Assembly (NCBI GenBank): GCA_023412915.1
Contig: JAEZRE010000015.1
Span: forward strand, 135,900 to 199,899
From: Bacillota bacterium
GTDB taxonomy: Bacteria > Bacillota > Clostridia > Acetivibrionales > DTU013
DNA: 64,000 nt
Direction: 5' to 3'
A program made the translations under genes and the position numbers. Below are positions 44,685-52,190 of this stretch, in pieces. The notes under the pieces were generated by a model. That model did no database searches, was not told where the DNA came from, and saw only the letters and a program-made list of their open reading frames with translations. Every line of letters starts with the position of its first letter. Within the stretch, counting starts at the first letter, position 1.

Positions 44685-44907
44685 CAGAAACTTTTGCATC
44701 CTCCCAATTATTGTTTGTTGAGGCGGACATAATATGTTTCGATTGACTCAATAATAGGAATGATCCGCGCCCGCATTTGAACGAGCCGTGATAATACAGC
44801 TTGCCCGTGACGGAGCTGATGCAGTGATTGCACCCGCCCTCGCCGTTCAGAGTAGTGGTACAAGCTGTTTATCCATAGAGCTTGCGCGTCCAGGCCCCCG
44901 CCCCTGC

Positions 44908-45807
44908 CTACTCATACGTCTTAAAGCCTTCGCCGAGCACCTCCGTGACTTCGTTCAATATGATAAATGCCGACGGGTCGATCTTCTTGACAATTTCCTT
45001 GAGCTGTGCCAGCTGCGCACGCTGTATGACGCAGTACAGCACCTTTTTTTCACTGCCCGTATACATACCGAGTCCCTTCAGGGCAGTGACCCCCCTGTCG
45101 AGATCGGTCATTATCGCCTGTGCTATCGGGTCGGCAAAATCGGAAACGATAAAGATCGACTTCGCGAAGTTTACGCCCTCCAATATGACGTCTATAATCT
45201 TCGATGATATGTAAAGCGCCAGGACCGAATATAAGGCAAGTAGAAAGCTTTTGAACGCGACCGCGGCAAAAACGATGACGGCCGAGTCTATGAACAGGAG
45301 CGTTTTGCCCATCGATAAGCCCGGGTTGAAGTGATGGACTATTCTGGCCGCAAGATCGGTCCCTCCCGTAGTGGCTCCCGATTTGAACACGAAGCCGAGC
45401 CCGAGCCCCATGAAAAACCCTCCGAAAATCGTAAAAAGCAGATAGTCCGGACTCGAAGTGAGCCTCTCCAGTTCCAGTTCCTTGATAATGAGCGTTGTAA
45501 GCGGCTCCGCAATGTCGATAATGACGGATAGGAGTATGGTACTGAAAAGTGTGCGTACGGTGAATTTCCGTCCGATGAATTTCATACCGAAAATAAACAG
45601 AGGTATGTTCAGTATCAACATTACTGTGCCGACCTGGAACCTCTCCCCACTTAAATAGTAAATAACCGTGGCTATTCCGGTGACACCTCCCGGAGCAAGC
45701 TTGTAAGGAACCAGAAAAATATTGATGGCAGCCGCAGTTATCACCGAACCCACGATAATCCACAAATAATCCTTGAGACCCTGAACGAATTTTTCCTTCC
45801 GCTTCAT
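44908..45807 (-). CDS. YitT-family membrane protein
   Basis: 299 residues from the ATG at 45807 with GGCGGTG upstream. Five or six membrane helices (DUF161/YitT; YLWIIVGSVITAAAINIFLVP, then KLAPGGVTGIATVI and GATTGGTDLAARIV) are followed by a soluble C-terminal DUF2179 domain (about 220-299; YCVIQRAQLAQLKEIVKKID). This is a common Firmicutes family; the transported substance is unknown. It is divergent from the glycolipid cluster. Confidence 0.88.
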   Translation of the reverse strand: MKRKEKFVQGLKDYLWIIVGSVITAAAINIFLVPYKLAPGGVTGIATVIYYLSGERFQVGTVMLILNIPLFIFGMKFIGRKFTVRTLFSTILLSVIIDIAEPLTTLIIKELELERLTSSPDYLLFTIFGGFFMGLGLGFVFKSGATTGGTDLAARIVHHFNPGLSMGKTLLFIDSAVIVFAAVAFKSFLLALYSVLALYISSKIIDVILEGVNFAKSIFIVSDFADPIAQAIMTDLDRGVTALKGLGMYTGSEKKVLYCVIQRAQLAQLKEIVKKIDPSAFIILNEVTEVLGEGFKTYE

Positions 45808-45879
45808 AGCCAACACCGCCTTAGTCTTTTTATGGCACGGTACTTTTATTTTCCCCTGCCTGCCGGTATAATGCATCCT

Positions 45880-45908
45880 TTGACAAAAAATCGCGTTTAT
45901 ACTATCAT
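45880..45908 (+). promoter_or_regulatory. promoter of the glycolipid cluster
   Basis: TTGACA, 17 bases, TATCAT. The leader then contains an 8-bp hairpin, AAGGGGGA-TACA-TCCCCCTT (45942-45961), ending 24 bases before the first start codon. Confidence 0.65.
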
Positions 45909-45985
45909 CAATATATTGTAATATTATTTACACCAATTGTTAAGGGGGATACATCCCCCTTTAAAAAACAGACGGACGGTCATAA

Positions 45986-47104
45986 ATGAGCGGGATATTA
46001 TTCATTTCATCTTTTTATACAGGCCATGGCCATAAGAGTATCACTGCCGCACTGCGGGAACAGCTTTCGGAACTCGATCCGTATACGTCCGCCGATGAAA
46101 TCGACGGTTTCATGCTTGGCGGGCCGGTCTCTGCCTGGATGAGCAGGATGTACGACAAGGTGGCGACCAAGGCTCCTGCGTTCTGGAAAGTGTATTACGG
46201 ACTTGGCAACGTCTTTCCGTCCGTTTCGAGGATTTTCATGGCGCGGAGCATAAAAAAGGGCTTTTACCGTGTTCTGGAAACGAAGCGCCCTGATCTCATA
46301 GTATCAGTGCACCCCAGCTTTGTAGGCTCCGTTGAAGACCTCCTCGATGCAAGGGGTTGGAAGATACCGGTGATATCGTATATTGCTGACCTCGACAACG
46401 TCTCGCGCATATGGGCGGACAAACGCTCGTTTTGTACGGTCTGCCCCACTGAAAACGCAAGACTTACGATGTTGAATTACGGCGTGCCCGACAGCAAAAT
46501 TAAAGTTTTTGGCTTTCCGGTAAGAAAAAGGTTCAATCAAACCGGACCTTGCGGGGCAACCTCATATTATGAACAATTTAAGCAAAAAAAAGAACTGCAG
46601 TTTTTGATAATGAACGGCAGCCAGGGCAGACAGCAGGCTGTGGAAATGGCAAGGATCCTGCTCGGGCATTATGACTGCAGAGTCGTTATACTGGCCGGAA
46701 ACAATAAAAAATTCCGGGCCGAAGCGGAAAAAAGCCTCGAAGGCTACAAGGACAGGCTCGAGGTCTGCGGCTTCGTTGAAGATGTTGAAAAATACATGCT
46801 CGAATCGGATATTTTACTATTGCGTGCGAGCCCGAACGTAATGATGGAAGCCGTAAACCTGTGCAGGCCTTTTATTGTAACGGGAGCGTTGACCGGCCAG
46901 GAGGAGAAAAATCCGCAATTCGCGGAGGCAAATAATTTGGGCGTTGTCTGCGGTGATACTCTGAAACTGACGGATACCGTAAACGGGCTGCTTGCGGACG
47001 GCGGCAGAAAACTCGGGGAAATTGCGGCGAGCCAGTTGGCGTTCAGACAGCCGGAAGCATCCAGACGCGCGGCGGAATTGTTTTTATCCGCCTTGAAGGG
47101 GTAA
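45986..47104 (+). CDS. MGDG-synthase-family glycosyltransferase (UgtP-like)
   Basis: 372 residues. Two-domain GT-B fold of family GT28: the N-terminal MGDG_synth domain (ISSFYTGHGHKSITAALREQL; PDLIVSVHPSFVG; IPVISYIADLD) and the C-terminal donor-binding domain (LQFLIMNGSQGRQQAVEMARI; ESDILLLRASPNVMMEAVNL). Relatives add a sugar from a nucleotide sugar to diacylglycerol at the inner face of the membrane, making the glycolipid that anchors lipoteichoic acid. It heads a cluster with an acyltransferase and an LTA-synthase-like gene, which fits. The exact donor and acceptor are not shown by the sequence. Confidence 0.85.
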   Translation: MSGILFISSFYTGHGHKSITAALREQLSELDPYTSADEIDGFMLGGPVSAWMSRMYDKVATKAPAFWKVYYGLGNVFPSVSRIFMARSIKKGFYRVLETKRPDLIVSVHPSFVGSVEDLLDARGWKIPVISYIADLDNVSRIWADKRSFCTVCPTENARLTMLNYGVPDSKIKVFGFPVRKRFNQTGPCGATSYYEQFKQKKELQFLIMNGSQGRQQAVEMARILLGHYDCRVVILAGNNKKFRAEAEKSLEGYKDRLEVCGFVEDVEKYMLESDILLLRASPNVMMEAVNLCRPFIVTGALTGQEEKNPQFAEANNLGVVCGDTLKLTDTVNGLLADGGRKLGEIAASQLAFRQPEASRRAAELFLSALKG

Positions 47105-47115
47105 ACGGAGGGTAT

Positions 47116-47625
47116 ATGAAAATAATCAGGCTTTTGATACAAAAGGAGTTCCTGCTGAATCTTTTGACATTTTTCATTTTTTCTTTAATCATAACATACC
47201 TGTCCAACAAGATGCCCGACAGCTTCTATTCCCGCGACAGCTGGCTGCTCAGGCAGCGGGAGTGGGAGAAGAGGGGCGAATTCTATCAGCGCGTCTTTCG
47301 CGTGAAGGTTTGGAAAAAGCTGCTGCCCGAGCTTGGCGACATAGTAAAAGGCGTCTTCCCGAAAAAGAGGATAAAGGAATATACAAGGGAATACCTGCAG
47401 AAATATATATTTGAATCCTGCAAGTCCGAGGTTACCCACTGGAGCATCATTTTTTCCACTCTTTCGTTCTTCCTCTGGAGCGAATTCGAACCAGCAATTA
47501 TGATAGTGATTCTTGCTATTATTCTGAATTTGCCGTATATTATCATACAAAGATACAACAGGCCGCGGATAATGGTGATGGTTGAAAACATCGAAGGCCA
47601 CCAGAGCAGGGTACCTGCCGTCTGA
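47116..47625 (+). CDS. CrtO-like acyltransferase family membrane protein
   Basis: 169 residues with a GGAGGG site before the ATG, 11 bases after the glycosyltransferase. Membrane helices lie at about 10-28 and 113-143. It shares several signatures with staphylococcal CrtO (glycosyl-4,4'-diaponeurosporenoate acyltransferase): a WEKRGEFYQRVFRVKVWKK segment, KSEVTHWSII, and YNRPRI near the end. CrtO acylates the sugar of a carotenoid. No carotenoid gene is present here, so acylation of a glycolipid made by the upstream glycosyltransferase is inferred. The catalytic residues of this family are not known to me. Confidence 0.7.
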   Translation: MKIIRLLIQKEFLLNLLTFFIFSLIITYLSNKMPDSFYSRDSWLLRQREWEKRGEFYQRVFRVKVWKKLLPELGDIVKGVFPKKRIKEYTREYLQKYIFESCKSEVTHWSIIFSTLSFFLWSEFEPAIMIVILAIILNLPYIIIQRYNRPRIMVMVENIEGHQSRVPAV

Positions 47626-47661
47626 TTTCAGTAGAATGTACTATGAACAGGATATATACCT

Positions 47662-49359
47662 ATGAACAGATTTATTTCATATACGCACTCAAAGCCGCTT
47701 GCAGGGACGGATCGCGACGGACGTAAATTCACTGCGGCAATATGTATACTTATTTTTTTAAATGCACTCAAGATAACGCTATTTGATTTTATGATCCTTC
47801 CTGTCTGGACTCCGGCAGCATTCGTCTACAAGCTTTCATTTACCGTGCTGATCGGTATAATACTTTTTCCACAGGCAGCCCGAATCAGTTTCAGACTGCT
47901 GCTCATCCTGCTGTATGCCGCGCAGATCGCATATATGTTTTCATACATGAGCTATTACGCATATTTCGGCAATTATCTTCACCTGTTCCAGGCCTTCGCG
48001 CTGTTCACCGAAGGCGTAGGGCCTATCAGGCATTTCACCATCCCGATAAATTACAAGATGGGCATACTTCTCATCGATCTGCCTTTCTTTATCTGGCTGT
48101 TCTTTTTTAAAAACAGAGCCGGATTATATCGCAACAATCTCAGAAAGCCCGTGAAGAACGCAGTCATGGCCTCGCTGCTCGTGCTTGTACTGCTCGAGGG
48201 CTGGAACTTCGCAAACGGCCTTTCGGTGCTGCAAATGGGAAAAAATTTTTATTCCACCGAAGAGAAAATAATTGAACGGTACGGAACATTTGTAAACAAT
48301 ATCGTGGATATAACCGTGAATTACGGCGGCGCAAACATGGTCAACCAGTTCCAGTACGGCAAGACCGTGACGGCTGCGGAAAGAGCGGAAAAACACCCGA
48401 ATATCGTCGCGATACAGGTCGAATCCATGGATGCGGCTGTTGTAAATCAGCAATATAAAGGCGAATATGTAATGCCCTTTTTGCACAGTCTCACTCAAAA
48501 AGGTGTTTATTACCCCTTCATGCTTTCGTACCACAAATCCGGGGGAACCTCGGACGCCGAATTTTCTATATTGAACAGCATCGAGCCGTTGGGCAATTAT
48601 CCCTCCATCAAAATACCTATATACGATTATTCGAACTCCTTCATAAAACAGCTCGATACTGGCGGTTACGCAACTGAGGCCTATCACGGCAATATAGGCA
48701 ATTATTATAACAGGGACGTGGCATTTCGGAAGATGGGCTTTGACAATTTTTATGATATTGGTAAAATGAAGTTGAAGGAGAGCGGATGGGGCGCGCCCGA
48801 CCATGAAGTTTTCGATTTTGTTCTGAAAAATACGGCGGGGCTGAAACAGCCGTTCTTCGACTATATAATAACCATGAGCAGCCACATGCCGTTCGAAAAT
48901 ACGGCTGGTTACTATAAGAATGACAGGTACGACGATATCGGCGACAAGGTTGTCCGGAATTATTTTACGGCTTTTTCCTATGTGGATCAGTCGATACGGG
49001 ATTTTACAAATGAAATCCTCAAGCAATACCCGGATACTTACGTGCTGATTTGGGGCGATCATACTCCCAGCATTGAATCCGCGGATTACAAGCAGGCTTC
49101 ATATACTTCCGAAGGCGATTACTACGAATTCGTGCCGTTTATAATGCTGACGCCGGACGGTAAAGCATACACCGGAAGCGGGAATGCGGCGTCGTTCCTC
49201 GACATAGCGCCGACGATTCTCGATGCTTCGGGCATAGCATATTCCTACAGGACCGATGGGATCGATCTGGCCGCCCCGCCCTCAAAGCTTCCGGAGGTAC
49301 CGTTCAAGGGCAAATCCCACACCAGGGCGGAATTGTTCGACAATGTCATGGGAAAGTAA
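47662..49359 (+). CDS. LTA-synthase-family membrane sulfatase-fold transferase
   Basis: 565 residues. Five membrane helices (about 25-178), then an extracellular sulfatase-like domain (about 245-540). Metal-site residues of LtaS are recognisable: Glu254 in AIQVES, the nucleophile Thr296 in SGGTSDAEFSI, and LIWGDHTPS. LtaS polymerises glycerol phosphate from phosphatidylglycerol onto a glycolipid; relatives also prime chains or modify other glycans. The glycosyltransferase upstream could make the anchor. Which LtaS subtype it is cannot be told. The gene ends 16 bases before the TagA-like gene. Confidence 0.9.
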   Translation: MNRFISYTHSKPLAGTDRDGRKFTAAICILIFLNALKITLFDFMILPVWTPAAFVYKLSFTVLIGIILFPQAARISFRLLLILLYAAQIAYMFSYMSYYAYFGNYLHLFQAFALFTEGVGPIRHFTIPINYKMGILLIDLPFFIWLFFFKNRAGLYRNNLRKPVKNAVMASLLVLVLLEGWNFANGLSVLQMGKNFYSTEEKIIERYGTFVNNIVDITVNYGGANMVNQFQYGKTVTAAERAEKHPNIVAIQVESMDAAVVNQQYKGEYVMPFLHSLTQKGVYYPFMLSYHKSGGTSDAEFSILNSIEPLGNYPSIKIPIYDYSNSFIKQLDTGGYATEAYHGNIGNYYNRDVAFRKMGFDNFYDIGKMKLKESGWGAPDHEVFDFVLKNTAGLKQPFFDYIITMSSHMPFENTAGYYKNDRYDDIGDKVVRNYFTAFSYVDQSIRDFTNEILKQYPDTYVLIWGDHTPSIESADYKQASYTSEGDYYEFVPFIMLTPDGKAYTGSGNAASFLDIAPTILDASGIAYSYRTDGIDLAAPPSKLPEVPFKGKSHTRAELFDNVMGK

Positions 49360-49375
49360 TTGGAAAGGAAAAGCT

Positions 49376-50110
49376 ATGAGAAAAACGATTGAAATACTCG
49401 GCATACCGGTAGACAACATAACGATGGATGAGGCTGTGGAAAAAGTCGGCTCATTCATAAAGGCCGACGGCATCCACACCATATTCACTCCCAATGCTGA
49501 AATAATGATGGCTGCACACAGGGATCCCTCGCTTGCAGCGATACTAACCGGAGCCGACATGCTTACTGCCGATGGCGCGGGCGTCGTACTGGCGTCGAAG
49601 ATACTTGGACAGGCGCTCCCGGAAAAGGTTTCGGGCTTCGACCTCGTAAAGAAGGTTTTTGAGACATATTCAAAAGACGGGATACGCTGTTTCATATTCG
49701 GCTCGAAACCGGGAGTTGCCGAAGCCGCAGCTGAAAGGATCAGGAACGGCAATCCCGGGATCGTCGTTGCAGGCTGCCGCAACGGTTACTTTACAGACAA
49801 GGACGACGCCGAAATAGTAAACAGCATAAATGAAGCCAAGGCCGATATACTGCTGGTAGCGCTCGGCGCACCTAAACAGGAGAAGTGGATAAAGAGCCAC
49901 CTTGACCGCCTCAACTGCAAGGTGTGCATAGGCGTTGGCGGTGCGGTGGACGTTCTCTCGGGCAATACCAAGCTCGCGCCTGATTTCTTCAGACGGAACG
50001 GCCTCGAATGGTTTTACAGGCTGTGCAAGGAACCAAAAAGGGCGAAGCGCATGCTCGACCTGCCAAGGTTTATGATACGGGTCGTATTATCGAAGTTGAC
50101 AGGAAAATAA
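49376..50110 (+). CDS. tagA: WecG/TagA/CpsF-family glycosyltransferase
   Basis: 244 residues from the ATG at 49376, preceded by TTGGAAAGGAAAAGCT; a longer frame runs into the previous gene. Family GT26: EILGIPVDNITMDEAVEKV, FTPNAEIMMAAHRDP, ADMLTADGAGVVLASK, and LVALGAPKQEKWI with CIGVGGAVDVLSG. TagA adds N-acetylmannosamine to undecaprenyl-PP-GlcNAc, the linkage step of wall teichoic acid. The conserved Thr/Asp region TPNAE and DGAG is intact. Finding it right after an LtaS-like gene suggests a combined teichoic acid function. Confidence 0.88.
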   Translation: MRKTIEILGIPVDNITMDEAVEKVGSFIKADGIHTIFTPNAEIMMAAHRDPSLAAILTGADMLTADGAGVVLASKILGQALPEKVSGFDLVKKVFETYSKDGIRCFIFGSKPGVAEAAAERIRNGNPGIVVAGCRNGYFTDKDDAEIVNSINEAKADILLVALGAPKQEKWIKSHLDRLNCKVCIGVGGAVDVLSGNTKLAPDFFRRNGLEWFYRLCKEPKRAKRMLDLPRFMIRVVLSKLTGK

Positions 50111-50126
50111 GTCTGATTCTCGCCTT

Positions 50127-50783
50127 CTAGGTAAGTTCAGCCCTTTTAGTGATCAAACAGGATACGAAGCATGATACGGCGAGCAGGATCAGCCCTGCTC
50201 CGCAGCCCGTTATCCATATCATATGCTGATGGGAAATATAATACTGAAAGGTTTGTTTCAAGCCGCTCAGATCCGCTTTCTTGCTGATTAATACACTGCC
50301 CATAATAATAATATACATAGGCAGCATAGTAAAAATGTATGCCTTTGAAAAACCGATCTTAAAGTAAATCGGGAAAGAAATACCGATGGCCAGGCAATAA
50401 TAAAGAAAAGAAGCTGACAAGTAGGTAATAAAGGTGGACTGCTCCATTCCTTTACCGGAATAACTAGATATGATGTAAGCCATACACCCTGAGACCAACA
50501 TATTTATAAGGCAGAAACATAAAGCGAATATAAACCTGCCTATAACGACATCAGTCCTCCTAAGCGGCAAAATCCCATATAACCTGCTTAAATTATTTTT
50601 TTCATAAATGGAAAAAACCAAGCCGCTCAAAAATACAGAGAAAGCCATAATGATCACTATCGCTATAACCGGCTGAGTAAATACGGCCAATAAGACTGCA
50701 AGCGCATAGATGATTATGAATCTCGCGTAATTGCTCTTTAACGTATAGTAATCCAATCTTACCGATTTTATAACATTAGTCAC
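50127..50783 (-). CDS. ABC-2-type transporter permease
   Basis: 218 residues from the GTG at 50783, nine bases after AAGGAG; it overlaps the end of the ATPase gene by eight bases, so the two are translationally coupled. Six membrane helices. GILPLRRTDVVIGRFIFALC is the usual cytoplasmic loop of ABC-2 exporters of the YtrC/bacitracin type. Together with the ATPase and GntR regulator it forms a three-gene exporter or stress-response unit. Confidence 0.85.
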   Translation of the reverse strand: MTNVIKSVRLDYYTLKSNYARFIIIYALAVLLAVFTQPVIAIVIIMAFSVFLSGLVFSIYEKNNLSRLYGILPLRRTDVVIGRFIFALCFCLINMLVSGCMAYIISSYSGKGMEQSTFITYLSASFLYYCLAIGISFPIYFKIGFSKAYIFTMLPMYIIIMGSVLISKKADLSGLKQTFQYYISHQHMIWITGCGAGLILLAVSCFVSCLITKRAELT

Positions 50784-51639
50784 GGTTTCCCTCTCCTTTA
50801 CTGATATATACCAATATCTCATCAATGGTGGGCGCTTCGATTATTATTTCACCGGGTAGCTGCTTTACTTCCGGAGCCGGTATCAAACCGGAAAATCCTG
50901 TACTGCTTTGTTTAATGCCTATGATCTTAGCCCTTAACTGTTCCGTCAAATCCTTCGGACCGCCTTTGACGATGCGGAAGCTTTCAAGCAAATTGTCCTT
51001 TGTTCCCGTATAGAAGACCCTGCCATTGTCGATCAATGTGATATAATCCGCTATCGTCTCCAAATCTGAAGTTATATGCGTCGAAAACAGTATGGATTTT
51101 TTTCCGTCTGAAATATAATTGCCCAGTATATCAAGCAGTTCGTCGCGGGCAACCGGATCCAGGCCGCTAGTCGGCTCGTCGAGTATGAGCAGCCTCGCTT
51201 CGTGTGACATTGCCACAGCAAGCATCAGCTTCATTTTCATTCCGCGCGACAGATCTTTTACTTTTTTATCTACGGACAGTCCAAAGCTGCCTAGATATTT
51301 TTTGTACAGCTCACTGTCCCATTTGCTGTAAAAAGCTTTTACCGCCTTTTCAACATCGGATATCTTCCAGTTGTCCACGAAAAAAATGTCGTCGAAAACG
51401 ACGCCTGTATCCTGTTTGATTCCCTGTTCTTCCAATATGTTATCCTTGCCGAATACTTTGATAGTTCCGCTGTTGCGTGCAAGCATGTTCAGGATAAGTC
51501 GTATGGTTGTAGTCTTGCCGGCGCCGTTTTGACCGACAAAGCCCATGATGTAGCCTTCCGGAAGTGAGAACGCAACATCTTTGAGCGTAAACTCCCTGTA
51601 CTCTTTTCGCAAACCTGTAATCTCTATGGCATTAATCAT
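50776..51639 (-). CDS. ABC exporter ATPase (YtrB/BcrA type)
   Basis: 287 residues from the ATG at 51639, seven bases after AAGGAG; it overlaps the GntR gene by eight bases. Walker A GFVGQNGAGKTTTIRL, signature DLSRGMKMKL, Walker B LLILDEPTSGLDPVARDEL and switch histidine FSTHI are all present. The D-x-x-x-R-G-M signature variant is typical for YtrB-like exporters. Substrate unknown; relatives are induced by wall-active antibiotics. Confidence 0.9.
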   Translation of the reverse strand: MINAIEITGLRKEYREFTLKDVAFSLPEGYIMGFVGQNGAGKTTTIRLILNMLARNSGTIKVFGKDNILEEQGIKQDTGVVFDDIFFVDNWKISDVEKAVKAFYSKWDSELYKKYLGSFGLSVDKKVKDLSRGMKMKLMLAVAMSHEARLLILDEPTSGLDPVARDELLDILGNYISDGKKSILFSTHITSDLETIADYITLIDNGRVFYTGTKDNLLESFRIVKGGPKDLTEQLRAKIIGIKQSSTGFSGLIPAPEVKQLPGEIIIEAPTIDEILVYISKGEGNRD

Positions 51640-52015
51640 ATTCATTCTCCTTCAGTATCAACTCGAACATCTTCAAAAGATCTTCCCGCGACAGCTTCGC
51701 CGTTTTCCCCGCGCTGACAGCTGACGAAATGCCTTCCTCGACCTTGCGCAGAAGTTGCTCGCGGACGTATTCGCTGTTTTTGGGCAGGACATAACAGCCT
51801 TTACCCTGGACGATCGAGATAAATCCCTCCTGCTCTAGATCTGTGTAGGCCCTTGTCGTTGTAATTACGCTTATCCTCAATTCATTTGCCAGCTGCCTGA
51901 TCGATGGAAGCAGATCTCCCTCTCTCAGCTCGTCGCTTAGAATCGCCTCTTTTATCTGATCTTCAATTTGCTCATAAATCGGCTTTCCCGATGTATTGGT
52001 TATAATGATTCTCAA
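51632..52015 (-). CDS. GntR-family repressor, YtrA subfamily
   Basis: 127 residues. N-terminal winged HTH (GKPIYEQIEDQIKEAILSDE, then LPSIRQLANELRISVITTTRAY) and the short helical tail of the YtrA subgroup, which has no ligand domain. In Bacillus, YtrA represses its own ABC operon and responds to antibiotics. Here the gene is first in the operon, and a 23-base inverted repeat overlaps the -10 box. Confidence 0.9.
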   Translation of the reverse strand: MRIIITNTSGKPIYEQIEDQIKEAILSDELREGDLLPSIRQLANELRISVITTTRAYTDLEQEGFISIVQGKGCYVLPKNSEYVREQLLRKVEEGISSAVSAGKTAKLSREDLLKMFELILKENEYD

Positions 52016-52050
52016 TTCAAACCAACCTTCTACTGAATATAGTGATCTTA

Positions 52051-52092
52051 CTGTTTATATACGATATTAACAGCTAAATTGTTACAAGTCAA
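52051..52092 (-). promoter_or_regulatory. GntR operon promoter with overlapping operator
   Basis: TTGACT (52087-52092), 17 bases, TAATAT (52064-52069) on the minus strand. The inverted repeat CTGTTTATAT-ACG-ATATTAACAG at 52051-52073 (one mismatch) covers the -10 and start site. Confidence 0.72.
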
Positions 52093-52190
52093 TAGAGTAT
52101 CAATGGAAAATCTTGCATTAGATTTGGTGATATTATGAGTCAAAGGATAGAAAAGTATGATGGACAGAAAATACGGCGGATAGAAAGAAA

